Positions 19,276-27,085 of a stretch of DNA of 64,000 nucleotides are shown here, piece after piece; within the stretch, counting starts at the first letter, position 1, and each line of letters opens with the position of its first letter. The stretch is from Acidobacteriaceae bacterium (GTDB lineage Bacteria; Acidobacteriota; Terriglobia; Terriglobales; Acidobacteriaceae). The stretch spans positions 992,001 to 1,056,000 of the forward strand of contig JAPWKE010000003.1 of NCBI GenBank assembly GCA_028283655.1, read 5' to 3'. The notes beneath the pieces are model-generated. The model was not told the origin of the DNA, made no database searches, and saw only the letters and a list, made by a program, of their open reading frames with translations. Both the position numbers and the translations under genes were made by a program.

Positions 19276-19848
19276 TCAGCGGCGGCTGGCGTCGCGAAAA
19301 CGTTTGGGTTCCGGATCGGAAAGGTCACCCCCGTTGGCTTCATCGAAGCGATTCCAGTCGGCATTTGCGGCGGACGGACGATGAAGTTCGGGGAAGCGTG
19401 AAGGTTCGGGGCGGAAAGGGTCCTGGGAGGCGGTCTCCTGAAGAGGAGCGGACGCTACAGGGATTTGTGTCGAAGACGCGATACGAACGCGCTGCGAGGA
19501 GAGCGGAAAACGGATTTCAGGCTCAGCGGGAGCAGGTTCAACATATGCTTGCGGCGCGGGAGCAGGTGGCGGCGGTACGACGGCAGGCGTCTGGCTACGG
19601 CCGGAGAGTGTGGGCGCGAGGGCCTCGTAGCCAGGGCGTGCGTTCTGTGGAGCGGGAGCTTCGTGTGGCTGCCGTGCAGGAGGCGCTGCGGCGTGGCGTT
19701 GTGAGGAGAGCGGAGAGCGATCGCGTGCGGCCGCGGCATCTGCGAGGCGCTTTCGGCGACGCGTGCGGCGAATATGCTGTGCGGTCGAGATCGACGCCCA
19801 CAGCACGGCCACGAATGCGACCACCGTAATGGCAAACAAGTAGGGCAT
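19276..19848 (-). CDS. Small single-pass membrane protein of unknown function (190 aa)
   Basis: I do not recognise this protein. The first 22 residues (MPYLFAITVVAFVAVLWASI) form one membrane helix, followed immediately by the basic stretch RRTRRRKRL, so the bulk should lie in the cytoplasm. The rest is low in complexity and rich in Ala, Pro, Ser and Arg, with no visible domain. It is the first gene of a likely three-gene operon with bioY and mqnD and is divergent from the FtsB-like gene; a link to cell division or biotin uptake is only suggested by position. Confidence 0.6.
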   Translation of the reverse strand: MPYLFAITVVAFVAVLWASISTAQHIRRTRRRKRLADAAAARDRSPLSSQRHAAAPPARQPHEAPAPQNARPGYEALAPTLSGRSQTPAVVPPPPAPAPQAYVEPAPAEPEIRFPLSSQRVRIASSTQIPVASAPLQETASQDPFRPEPSRFPELHRPSAANADWNRFDEANGGDLSDPEPKRFRDASRR

Positions 19849-20026
19849 ACGCCTGCAGAACAGGATACCAGCAGGGGGTGTGATTCCCGCTAAAGCCAGA
19901 GAGTTCGGGTGGACGAAAGAAATATGTGACGAGCTTGATTCCTGCTTTCTTTGTGATATCGATTCCGCGCATCACAGGTGGAATACTGAATTTGTCGTCG
20001 GGCGCACGGAGAGAGCCGTCAAAGAG

Positions 20027-20422
20027 TTGAAAAAGCTGAGCACAAGTGTGCGAGAGGGGTTACGACTGCCGGCATTAGCCGACGTAGCTCGCGATCGCGT
20101 CTACACCTGGCGTCGCAAGGCAGCAACTTTTGGCGTAGGCGTTCTGGCTGTTGCGATGGCCTATGGCGTGATCTTTGGCCACAATGGCCTGACGGTGTTT
20201 GCTCACAAGCGTGCGGAAGCTCGCTATCTCCAAGGCCAGACAGACCATCTGCAGGAAGAGAATGAACGGCTGCGGGAGCATGTTGATCGCTTGCAGAGCG
20301 ACCCCGGAGCCATTGAGCATCAGGCACGCGAAGAACTGCACTACACTCGCGCGGGCGAGGTGATTTATACGTTGCCGCCGAAGGCTGCGGATACCGCACC
20401 AGTCGCTCCTCCTCCTCCGTAA
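20027..20422 (+). CDS. FtsB/DivIC family septum-formation protein
   Basis: The protein has a basic N-terminus, one membrane helix (AATFGVGVLAVAMAYGVIFG), then a short coiled coil (EARYLQGQTDHLQEENERLR), and a terminal REELHYTRAGEVIY segment, the standard FtsB/DivIC layout with the conserved A-E-x-Y end. Such proteins join FtsL and FtsQ in the divisome. The frame is open back to a GTG at 19880, but the upstream 49 residues look non-native (two Cys, no conservation expected), so I prefer the TTG at 20027, which gives 131 residues and the usual family length. A possible ribosome site, GGAGAGAG, lies 11 nt upstream. The start remains uncertain. Confidence 0.8.
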   Translation: MKKLSTSVREGLRLPALADVARDRVYTWRRKAATFGVGVLAVAMAYGVIFGHNGLTVFAHKRAEARYLQGQTDHLQEENERLREHVDRLQSDPGAIEHQAREELHYTRAGEVIYTLPPKAADTAPVAPPPP

Positions 20423-20502
20423 TCGACATCCTGAATGTGAGAATTTCGCTGGCAGCGACGGGTAAGGCTTGCCAGCGCGGCCGCGTTGCGTAGGATTGGT
20501 GG

Positions 20503-21312
20503 TTGGGGGTCGCAGTGCAGAACGTGTGGTTAGAGGGCGGAATCGCGATAGTTGCCGTGCAGTTGCTGGCAGGCGTGGCGGTGCTTTCCGCTGGACGGCA
20601 GGAGGCACGGCTGCGTCGTTGGCTTCCTTATGTGGTGAGTGCAGCGGTAGGCGTTTTGCTCGCGACAGGGTTGGCGCATCTGCTGCCGGAAGCTCTGGAG
20701 CAGCTTGGACATCGGCGAGCGGTGTGGGTGGTGCTGCTGGCGACGATGGCTGTGTTGTTTGGCTTTGAGCGTGTGGTCCATCTGATCAGCGGTGTGAGCC
20801 CGGAGCCTTCGCCGGACCTGGGCGAGCAGCATTGCGATGAGATTCACCACCATGCTCATGGAGCTTCGCGGCCGGCAACGCTGCTGCTTGGCGCGTTCAC
20901 GCACAGTCTGGTGGATGGAGCGAGCATTGCGGCTGCATTTGCCGTCGACCGTCGGCTGGGTTGGGTGACGGCGATCGCTGTTGGCTTGCATGAGATTCCG
21001 CACCGACTGGGAGATTTTGCCTTGCTGCTGCACATGGATGTGGAGCGGAAGAAGGCTGGCTGGCTGGCGGTGATGGCAGGTGGTTCGGGGTTGCTGGGAT
21101 GGCTTCTGGTGGCAGGGGTTGGTGCTGCTGCTCCTGGAACCGTGGCCTGGCTGCTGCCAGTGAGCGCGGGAAGCTTCCTGTATATCTCGCTGGTCGATCT
21201 GCTTCCGGAGTTACTTGGCGAGCGCAGGCTGAGCGCGGCGTTGTGGCAGGTCTTTTGGATCGTCATAGGGGCTGCTCTCGGGATAGGATTGACGCGACTA
21301 CCAGGAGCGTAA
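20503..21312 (+). CDS. ZIP family metal transporter
   Basis: The 269-residue membrane protein has about eight helices and the two ZIP metal-site motifs: HSLVDGASIAAAF near residue 132 (H, D in helix IV) and GLHEIPHRLGDFALLL near residue 160 (H, E, H in helix V). A His-rich loop (EIHHHAHGAS) lies just before, as in many ZIP proteins. It should import zinc or another divalent metal. TTG 20503 has AGGA seven nt upstream; GTG codons at 20515 and 20524 are alternatives. The ROK kinase gene follows after 9 nt. Confidence 0.88.
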   Translation: MGVAVQNVWLEGGIAIVAVQLLAGVAVLSAGRQEARLRRWLPYVVSAAVGVLLATGLAHLLPEALEQLGHRRAVWVVLLATMAVLFGFERVVHLISGVSPEPSPDLGEQHCDEIHHHAHGASRPATLLLGAFTHSLVDGASIAAAFAVDRRLGWVTAIAVGLHEIPHRLGDFALLLHMDVERKKAGWLAVMAGGSGLLGWLLVAGVGAAAPGTVAWLLPVSAGSFLYISLVDLLPELLGERRLSAALWQVFWIVIGAALGIGLTRLPGA

Positions 21313-21321
21313 AAACGGCGT

Positions 21322-22227
21322 ATGCGTATCGGTGTTGATCTGGGCGGGACAAAGATTGAAGCTCTGGCGATGGATGATGCCGGGCTGGAGTTGCAGCGGA
21401 TTCGGGTGGGGACACCGAAGGGCGATTACCAGGGGACGGTGGATGCGATAGCCGGTCTGGTGCGCCAGATCGAAGCCGCACAGGGCGTACAGGCAACGGT
21501 GGGCGTGGGGATTCCGGGGACCGTGGTGCGGTCAACGGGCCTGGTGAAGAATGCCAACTCGACGTGGCTCATCGGTAAGCCACTGGAGAAGGACCTGAGC
21601 GAGGCTTTGGGCCGCGAGGTGCGTTGCGCCAATGATGCGAACTGCTTTGCCATCAGTGAGGCTACGGACGGGGCTGCGGCCGGATATGACGTTGTATTTG
21701 GCGTGATCATCGGCACAGGATGCGGCGGCGGTGTGGCGATCAACGGAGAAATTGCGGCAGGGCCGAACGGGCTGCGTGGGGAGTGGGGACATGCTCCGCT
21801 GCCGTGGCAGACGGCCGAGGAGTTTCCGGGGCCGGATTGCTACTGCGGCCGAAAGGGCTGCACGGAGAAGTGGATCTCGGGAACGGGATTTGAAGAAGAC
21901 TTCAAGCGTGTAACCGGCAAGGACTGGCGCGGCTCTGAGATTGTTACCGCAGCGCAGGCAGGCGATGCGGAGTCGGTGGCTGCGCTGGATCGGCTGGAAG
22001 ACAGGTTGGCGCGCTCGCTGGCGATGCTGGTGAATATTCTCGACCCGGACGCCATTGTGCTGGGCGGTGGCTTGTCGAAGCTGGATTTTCTGTACACAGG
22101 GAACCTGCAGCAGCGGGTTGGAGAGTATACGTTTGGCAAGGGATGTGAGGCTCCGATTTTGCGGAACCTCCATGGGGATTCGAGTGGCGTGCGCGGCGCG
22201 GCCTGGTTATGGCCGATGGTGAAGTGA
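21322..22227 (+). CDS. ROK family sugar kinase
   Basis: The 301-residue protein begins with MRIGVDLGGTKIEALAM, the ATP phosphate-binding loop of ROK kinases, and has the zinc motif CYCGRKGC near residues 173-180 together with GEWGHAPLP, which supplies the zinc-binding His. Walker-like GTGCGGGVAING is near residue 135. The family includes fructokinase, N-acetylglucosamine kinase and N-acetylmannosamine kinase; the sequence reads closest to the fructokinase/Mak branch, but the sugar is not certain. No helix-turn-helix is present, so it is an enzyme and not a ROK repressor. It lies between the ZIP transporter and DinB genes. Confidence 0.88.
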   Translation: MRIGVDLGGTKIEALAMDDAGLELQRIRVGTPKGDYQGTVDAIAGLVRQIEAAQGVQATVGVGIPGTVVRSTGLVKNANSTWLIGKPLEKDLSEALGREVRCANDANCFAISEATDGAAAGYDVVFGVIIGTGCGGGVAINGEIAAGPNGLRGEWGHAPLPWQTAEEFPGPDCYCGRKGCTEKWISGTGFEEDFKRVTGKDWRGSEIVTAAQAGDAESVAALDRLEDRLARSLAMLVNILDPDAIVLGGGLSKLDFLYTGNLQQRVGEYTFGKGCEAPILRNLHGDSSGVRGAAWLWPMVK

Positions 22228-22273
22228 CCGAAGTGCTGTGTGGCGCATCTGACACGGTGAGCAAGGAGAAAGA

Positions 22274-22843
22274 ATGGCGACGGCAAAGAAGCCCGCAAAG
22301 GCTGCAGTAGCGAAAGAGGCTCTATCGACGGGAAAGCCGTCGCCTGAGCTGAAGTCCCGGATGGGGATTGAGCTGAGGAAGCAGCTGCTGGCGCTGTTAG
22401 ACGGCGGGCAGGCCCATGCGACGTTTGACGATGCGGTAAAAGGCTTTCCGCCAAAGCTTCAGGGCGAAGTGCCGGACGGGTTGCCGTACTCGGGCTGGCA
22501 GTTGCTGGAGCATCTGAGGATTGCGCAGCGCGACATTCTGGACTTCAGCCGCAACCAGGATGGCAGCTACAAGCCGATGAAGTGGCCGGATGATTATTGG
22601 CCGAAGGATCGGGAGCCCGCTTCTGCAGCCGCATGGAACAAGACGGTTGTGCAGATTCGCGAAGACCGAAAAGCGTTCGAACAGTTGTTGCGTGAAGCCA
22701 GCGATGAAGAGTTGATCGCAGCGTTTCCCTGGGGCGATGGGCAGAACCTGTTGCGAGAAGCGTTTCTGATTGCTGACCACAACGCCTATCATGTGGGCGA
22801 GTTGGTGATGCTGCGTCGATTGATGGGGGCCTGGAAGGGCTAA
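22274..22843 (+). CDS. DinB family protein
   Basis: The 189-residue protein fits the DinB/YfiT four-helix bundle superfamily: LPYSGWQLLEHLRIAQRDIL near residue 75 gives the first His metal ligand region and DHNAYHVGELVMLRR near residue 165 gives the second (H-N-x-Y-H). Its N-terminal 30 residues are Lys/Ala-rich and flexible. Family members are metal-dependent transferases or of unknown role; no damage-inducible control can be inferred. GGAGAAAGA precedes the ATG. The gene ends just before a hairpin shared with the converging phosphatase gene. Confidence 0.82.
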   Translation: MATAKKPAKAAVAKEALSTGKPSPELKSRMGIELRKQLLALLDGGQAHATFDDAVKGFPPKLQGEVPDGLPYSGWQLLEHLRIAQRDILDFSRNQDGSYKPMKWPDDYWPKDREPASAAAWNKTVVQIREDRKAFEQLLREASDEELIAAFPWGDGQNLLREAFLIADHNAYHVGELVMLRRLMGAWKG

Positions 22844-22859
22844 CGTGTCTGGTGAAGCA

Positions 22860-22895
22860 AATGCCCCGGCGGATGAGAGTCTGCCGGGGCATTCT
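22860..22895. terminator. Hairpin between converging genes
   Basis: AATGCCCCGGC (22860-22870) pairs exactly with GCCGGGGCATT (22883-22893) around a 12-nt loop. It lies between the ends of the DinB and Gph genes and can serve both. Confidence 0.8.
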
Positions 22896-22913
22896 TCGTT
22901 TACGGGAAGTTAT

Positions 22914-23618
22914 TTACAGCCCGAGAATGAGCGGCCAATCGGTGGCAGAGTCGACGGTGAGGTCGGGTTCCGCAGCGGCAAGCGCGTGGGGTGCGAGTCC
23001 GTAGCTACAGCCAAGGCTGCGAGCGCCGATGTTTCTGGCGGTGAGGACATCGACGTCCGAGTCGCCGACCATGACGAGGTCTGTGGCGGGGATGGGCTGA
23101 CCGGTGAGTTGCGAGGCTTCGTTCAGGATGGCGAGCAGGCCGGTGGGGTCGGGCTTCTTGGTGGGGAAGCTGTCGCCACCGTAGTTCTGAAAGAAGAACG
23201 GAGAAAGACCGAGCGCATCGCAGATGGCGCGTGAGGGGCCTACGGGCTTGTTGGTGAGCACGGCCATCAGGATTTCGGGGTGGTTGGAGCGGATCGCCTG
23301 CAGGGAGTCCAGAACGCCGGGGTAGACGTAGGTGTTGTCGAGCTTGTGCTGGCGGTAGTAGCGGAGAAAGAAGCTGAAGGCGTCGCGGAAGTACTTGTCG
23401 GCTGCGGGGTCGGAGGAGTCGGCGTCGCCGGGATCTCCGAGGGCTCGGCGGACGAGCATGGCTGCGCCGTCGCCGATGTAGCTGGCGATGGTGGCGTTGG
23501 GCAGCGCGGGCTTGCCGACGGACGCGAGCGTGGCATTGATGGAGTTGCAGAGGTCGAGCGAAGAGTCGATGAGCGTGCCGTCGAGGTCGAAAACGAGAAG
23601 GCGAAGGTGTGCAGCCAT
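22914..23618 (-). CDS. gph: HAD-family phosphatase, phosphoglycolate phosphatase type
   Basis: The 234-residue protein shows all HAD motifs: LLVFDLDGTLIDSS near residue 8 (nucleophile Asp), AVLTNKP near residue 118 (motif II Thr), the PTKKPDP Lys and DLVMVGDSDVDV near 182 (motif IV acidic pair). The helical cap domain after motif I is that of the Gph/YfgP-like subfamily, which dephosphorylates 2-phosphoglycolate or similar small phosphates. The specific substrate is inferred. The gene is preceded by the NTF2-like gene on the same strand. Confidence 0.82.
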   Translation of the reverse strand: MAAHLRLLVFDLDGTLIDSSLDLCNSINATLASVGKPALPNATIASYIGDGAAMLVRRALGDPGDADSSDPAADKYFRDAFSFFLRYYRQHKLDNTYVYPGVLDSLQAIRSNHPEILMAVLTNKPVGPSRAICDALGLSPFFFQNYGGDSFPTKKPDPTGLLAILNEASQLTGQPIPATDLVMVGDSDVDVLTARNIGARSLGCSYGLAPHALAAAEPDLTVDSATDWPLILGL

Positions 23619-23646
23619 CTCTCCAGCTTAGCTGGTTTGAGACGGC

Positions 23647-24147
23647 TTAGCGGGAAGCTGCAACCGGGACGGCAGGGCAGGGCCTGGTGGTCCATTCGGC
23701 GCGGGAGATCAGCCAGCCACCTTCGGGGTTTCTCGTGTAGGTGAAGTGGAAGAGGCCGCACTCACGGCTGATGGAGGCTTTGTTCTTTGCCTGAATGGCG
23801 TCGAGGTAGGTGCCGAACTCTTGGAGCGCCGAGGGGGTGTAGGGTTCGCCGTTGAGACGCTGGTTGGTAAGAGTGAGTTGAACGTGCAGGCTCTTGTGCG
23901 CGAAGAGATCTGCGAGCATGGAGCGGATGGCGGGGCCTCCGCTGAAGCTGTGGGCGTTCGAGTCGACCCATGTGGCATCGGTGGTGAAGAGACTCATGAC
24001 GTCGTCAAGCTGTTGGTGTTCGAGATCGGCCACCAACTGTACGCGGAGTTGCGGGGGCACCAGCACGTTCGATTGTTCCTGTGCTGTAAGCGGCGTGGCT
24101 GGGAGAGTGGTCAAGAGAGCGGTAAAGAGAAAAGCAGTGAGGCGCAT
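23647..24147 (-). CDS. Secreted NTF2-like protein (SnoaL/DUF4440 type)
   Basis: The 166-residue protein has a signal peptide (FLFTALLTTLPATPLTA, then QE) followed by one NTF2-like cone domain: LEHQQLDDVMSLFTTDATWVD is the typical first helix and turn, and GGWLISRAEWTTR the last strand. Such domains bind small ligands or act as accessory folds; no catalytic residues are evident. The export signal places it in the periplasm. It is near but not clearly in an operon with the DUF4097-like gene (41 nt). Confidence 0.7.
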   Translation of the reverse strand: MRLTAFLFTALLTTLPATPLTAQEQSNVLVPPQLRVQLVADLEHQQLDDVMSLFTTDATWVDSNAHSFSGGPAIRSMLADLFAHKSLHVQLTLTNQRLNGEPYTPSALQEFGTYLDAIQAKNKASISRECGLFHFTYTRNPEGGWLISRAEWTTRPCPAVPVAASR

Positions 24148-24188
24148 ACGTGAACAGTATGCGCCTCGCTGTGTGGCTACTGGTGGCG

Positions 24189-25043
24189 TTAGCGTGTGAT
24201 TTCTACGTCGCCGGAGCCGGTGCGGATGGCAAGAGGCGCTCCGCCGCCGTTGACCGGCGCGGTGACGTGGTGGCGGTTTTCGTTATCGTGGCCTTCAAAG
24301 CCCGGGAAGTGAACGCGGATGGTTCCTGAACCGGTGGCGGCTTCGAGGTTGAAGTGGGAGGAGTCGCCCGTATGCAGGCGGACAGACCCTGAACCGGTGC
24401 TGGCTTCGGACGGGCCATCGAGGTGCCCGCTAGCTTCAATGTCTCCTGAGCCAGTGCGTGCGTTGAGGCTGCCATTCAGACCGGTGATGCGAATGGAACC
24501 TGAGCCGGAGCGGGCCTTGATGGGGGCGGCGACTGTTTCGTTGATCTCAATATCGCCTGAGCCTGACTGGAGTTCGGCGGGGCCGTGAATCTCGCGGGCG
24601 CGGATGGAGCCGGAACCTGCGCTGGCGGCGACGAAGCGGCCAACGCTGTTGATCTCGATATCTCCTGAGCCGGTATGGAGGTTGAGCGCGGTGTCGTGCG
24701 GTACGCGGATTTCGTAGTCGATGGTGATGTTGTTGAGCAGGCTGCGCTCGGTGACTTCGCCGATACGGATGCTGTTGCCGGACTGCTTGATCGGCGGGTT
24801 GGCTACGATGCGGTGGACGCGGGCTTCGATGTCGCTGAAGCTCTTCCAACCTGCGTGGACGTGGCCGACGACCTCGACGGAGCTGTCGTTGCTCTGCATG
24901 ATGCGGAGGGATCCGGCGCCGTTGGATAGGTAGACGTCGGGCTGTGCCGAGGTGTCGAGTGTGCGACGGAAGGTGTCGTCGGCGTGCGCGGCGGCGACGG
25001 TGCTGAAGGCGGCGAGAGCAAGGGCGACGAGGCGTAGCTTCAT
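24189..25043 (-). CDS. Secreted DUF4097-like beta-helix protein
   Basis: The 284-residue protein has a signal peptide ending near AHA and then repeated short beta units with consensus SGSGDIEI/SGSGSIRI, spaced by about 20 residues over residues 115-280 (for example TGSGDIEIN, AGSGSIRAR, SGSGDIEIN, SGSGSIRIT, TGSGDIEAS, TGSGSVRLH, TGSGTIRVH, TGSGDVEIT). This is the DUF4097/GIN-domain right-handed beta-helix, found on many bacterial surfaces and of unknown precise role. No anchor is visible, so it is periplasmic or released. Confidence 0.8.
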   Translation of the reverse strand: MKLRLVALALAAFSTVAAAHADDTFRRTLDTSAQPDVYLSNGAGSLRIMQSNDSSVEVVGHVHAGWKSFSDIEARVHRIVANPPIKQSGNSIRIGEVTERSLLNNITIDYEIRVPHDTALNLHTGSGDIEINSVGRFVAASAGSGSIRAREIHGPAELQSGSGDIEINETVAAPIKARSGSGSIRITGLNGSLNARTGSGDIEASGHLDGPSEASTGSGSVRLHTGDSSHFNLEAATGSGTIRVHFPGFEGHDNENRHHVTAPVNGGGAPLAIRTGSGDVEITR

Positions 25044-25111
25044 GAGGAGGTCCTTCCGGGGAGCGCGGCCGGGCCGCGGTTCTGGTCGATGAGATGCCGC
25101 ACGAAAAGCAA

Positions 25112-25137
25112 AAGCCTCCGGCGTTCTGGAGGCTTAT
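25112..25137 (-). terminator. Terminator of lexA
   Basis: AAGCCTCC (25112-25119) pairs with GGAGGCTT (25128-25135) around GGCGTTCT. On the minus strand it is followed by TTTTGCTTTTCG, 36 nt beyond the lexA stop. Confidence 0.78.
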
Positions 25138-25170
25138 ACGTTGGCGGGGTGCCGGTGGTTCCGTAAAGGG

Positions 25171-25779
25171 TCAGGCGTATTTGCGCAGAACGCCGAGAAC
25201 CTTGCCCTGAATGCTGACGCTGGCGGCTGGAGCGTAAATTGGCGCCATCTCTGTGTTGGAAGGCTGCAGGCGGATGAGGTTTCCTTCGCGGTAGTAGCGC
25301 TTGAGCGTTGCGTCGGTGTTGTCGACGAGTGCCACGACGATCTCGCCTTCGCGAGCGGTCCGGGTGCGTTCGACGAGGACAAAGTCGCCGGAAACGATAT
25401 GCTCGTCGCGCATGGAGTCGCCGCGAACTTCGAGGGCAAAAACTTCGCGGTTGCCGATGATGTCGCCAAGAGAGATGGACTCTGCGTTCTCGATGGCCTC
25501 TACAGGCTGACCAGCGGCGATGCGCCCGAGCAGCGGCAGACGCTCGAAATTACCCTTCTTTGCGGTTCGCTGCGGAATGACGTCTATGGAGCGCGAGCGA
25601 TTATGCGCGCGCTGCAAAAGGCCCTTATTCTGCAGGTTTGTGACGTGTTTGTGGACCGTCGCGAGGCTGTTAAGTCCAAGCCCTGCAGCGATTTCCTCGT
25701 AGGATGGCGAGTATCCGTGGTTTGTCGTAAATCCCGAGAGGAAGTCAAGAACCTCTTTTTGCCTGCGCGTAATGGCCAT
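25171..25779 (-). CDS. lexA: LexA repressor, SOS regulator
   Basis: The 202-residue protein has the same length as E. coli LexA. A winged-helix DNA-binding domain fills residues 1-70 (RRQKEVLDFL, SYEEIAAGLGLNSLATVHKHV). The self-cleavage site is A89-G90 (RIAAGQP), and the Ser-Lys dyad is S122 (VRGDSMRDEHI) and K160 (TDATLKRYY). RecA filaments trigger autocleavage after DNA damage. I chose ATG 25779, where the domain starts; a longer frame to 25845 runs through a promoter. No canonical SOS box was found upstream. Confidence 0.95.
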   Translation of the reverse strand: MAITRRQKEVLDFLSGFTTNHGYSPSYEEIAAGLGLNSLATVHKHVTNLQNKGLLQRAHNRSRSIDVIPQRTAKKGNFERLPLLGRIAAGQPVEAIENAESISLGDIIGNREVFALEVRGDSMRDEHIVSGDFVLVERTRTAREGEIVVALVDNTDATLKRYYREGNLIRLQPSNTEMAPIYAPAASVSIQGKVLGVLRKYA

Positions 25780-25787
25780 GTCACAGA

Positions 25788-25815
25788 ATTGTAGAGAATA
25801 AAAGGCGAAGTGCAA
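25788..25815 (-). promoter_or_regulatory. Sigma-70 promoter of lexA
   Basis: On the minus strand TTGCAC (25810-25815) and TACAAT (25788-25793) are separated by 16 nt, and the -10 box ends 8 nt before the lexA ATG, so the leader is very short or absent. Both hexamers match the consensus well. Confidence 0.65.
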
Positions 25816-26059
25816 GCGAAATTTTAGCGGAACCAGATTGGTCAAGAGGGCGACGCCAGTTTGGGATTCGTTTCAAGACACTTCCCTAAATGGTTTTACA
25901 AAGCATTTTTTTCTAATCCAGGGCTAGTCCTGACTCGTGTTGGCGGGAGATGGTGGAGTTCAACCTCCTGAATGTTCCTTCGCTGATTCTCCCCTGGGTG
26001 GGTGGGTCGCTATGCGAAGGGAATTCAGATGTCGAGCAATATCTGGAGAGGCGAACTGG

Positions 26060-26803
26060 ATGCGAGTACTGGTAGTGGAAGATGATCGTGCGTTGGGACA
26101 GTTTTTACAAAAGGGCCTGCAGATGGAAGGGCATGTGGTGGAGTGGTGCGGTGATGGAGAGAGCGCACTACAGCATGCTGAGGCTTCGCCCGCGGATTTG
26201 ATGGTGTTGGATCTGAGTCTGCCGCGACGTGATGGGACGGAAGTGCTGGCAGAGGTGGCCGAGCGTTGGCCAGAGACTTCGGTGCTGGTGCTGACTGGTC
26301 GCAGCCAGCTGGACGAACGTGTGCGTTGCCTGAATAGCGGCGCAGATGACTGTTTGTTGAAGCCGTTCAGCTTTCATGAACTGACGGCGCGCTGCCGGGC
26401 GATTCTGCGCCGTCGTGTGCAGAATGCGGATGCTGTGCTGCGGCATGGTTCGGTGGAGATGAACCGTGTGGATCGCACGGTGAAGCGGGACGGCAAGTAT
26501 GTGGAGTTGACGGCCAAGGAGTTCGCGCTGCTGGAGTTTTTGCTGCTGCGGCGTGGACAGTCCTGCAGCCGGGGTGAGCTGCTGCGTGAAGTCTGGCAGA
26601 TGGCGGAAGATTCCTCGACGAATGTCGTGGATGTTTATGTGAACTATCTTCGGCGGAAGCTGGCGATGGTGCATCCGGATAGGCAGTCAAGCGTGACGGT
26701 GATTGAGACGGTACGTGGAGTTGGTTACAAGCTTGCGGAGCCTTTGAAGAAGGACTCTGCTCGCGCGGTTTCGATGGAGCAAGGTTTGGCGAGAGGAGCA
26801 TAG
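26060..26803 (+). CDS. OmpR/PhoB-type response regulator heading the motility locus
   Basis: The 247-residue protein has a receiver domain (1-120) with acidic pair E7-D8-D9, phosphoacceptor D51 (VLDLSLPRRDG), switch Thr in VLVLTGRS and Lys in LLKPFSF, followed by a winged-helix DNA-binding domain (about 130-225) ending in RGVGYKLAEP. I chose ATG 26060 because GGAGAGG lies 9 nt upstream; the frame is open back to 25937. No histidine kinase with an ATPase domain is adjacent. The next gene, 4 nt on, encodes an isolated phosphoacceptor-like domain, and the third gene is a sigma-54 activator, so the three may form one phosphorelay. Confidence 0.88.
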   Translation: MRVLVVEDDRALGQFLQKGLQMEGHVVEWCGDGESALQHAEASPADLMVLDLSLPRRDGTEVLAEVAERWPETSVLVLTGRSQLDERVRCLNSGADDCLLKPFSFHELTARCRAILRRRVQNADAVLRHGSVEMNRVDRTVKRDGKYVELTAKEFALLEFLLLRRGQSCSRGELLREVWQMAEDSSTNVVDVYVNYLRRKLAMVHPDRQSSVTVIETVRGVGYKLAEPLKKDSARAVSMEQGLARGA

Positions 26804-26807
26804 GTCC

Positions 26808-27071
26808 ATGGCTGCTGAAGCAACGTTGCGAGATGGCAAGGGTAGTCCCGAGATCGGGGTTCAGGAGTTGTTGCAGCAGATGGAACGCGAGTTGCACGAC
26901 CTTTGCCAGCCGGTAACGTCGCTGCAGTGCCGTTTGGAGTTGGGAAAGATGATGGGCGGCGAAGCGGCGCTGGCCGAGGCTGCGGAGGGTGCTCTGGAAG
27001 ATGTGGCCCGGATCTTTACGGCTGTTTCCCGGATGCGAGCGCAGTTGATGCTGGTGATGAAGCCAGAGTAA
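26808..27071 (+). CDS. Small protein resembling an isolated histidine-kinase DHp domain (87 aa)
   Basis: The 87-residue protein is mostly alpha-helical. Residues 18-45 read VQELLQQMERELHDLCQPVT, then SLQCRLELG; the H30-D31-L32-x-x-P35 pattern is the H-box of HisKA phosphoacceptor domains, and a second helix (residues 58-82) could form the four-helix dimer. No ATP-binding N/G boxes follow, so it cannot phosphorylate itself. A phosphotransfer protein like Spo0B, a partner of an unlinked kinase, or a decayed kinase are all possible. It lies 4 nt after the response regulator and 14 nt before the sigma-54 activator. Confidence 0.6.
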   Translation: MAAEATLRDGKGSPEIGVQELLQQMERELHDLCQPVTSLQCRLELGKMMGGEAALAEAAEGALEDVARIFTAVSRMRAQLMLVMKPE

Positions 27072-27085
27072 GTGGAGCAGAAACG

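Noticed and set aside
25780-26059. SOS box or sigma-54 site between lexA and the response regulator
   Set aside because: Neither a Gram-negative nor a Bacillus-type LexA box nor a properly spaced -24/-12 pair was found; only the lexA -35/-10 pair was convincing.
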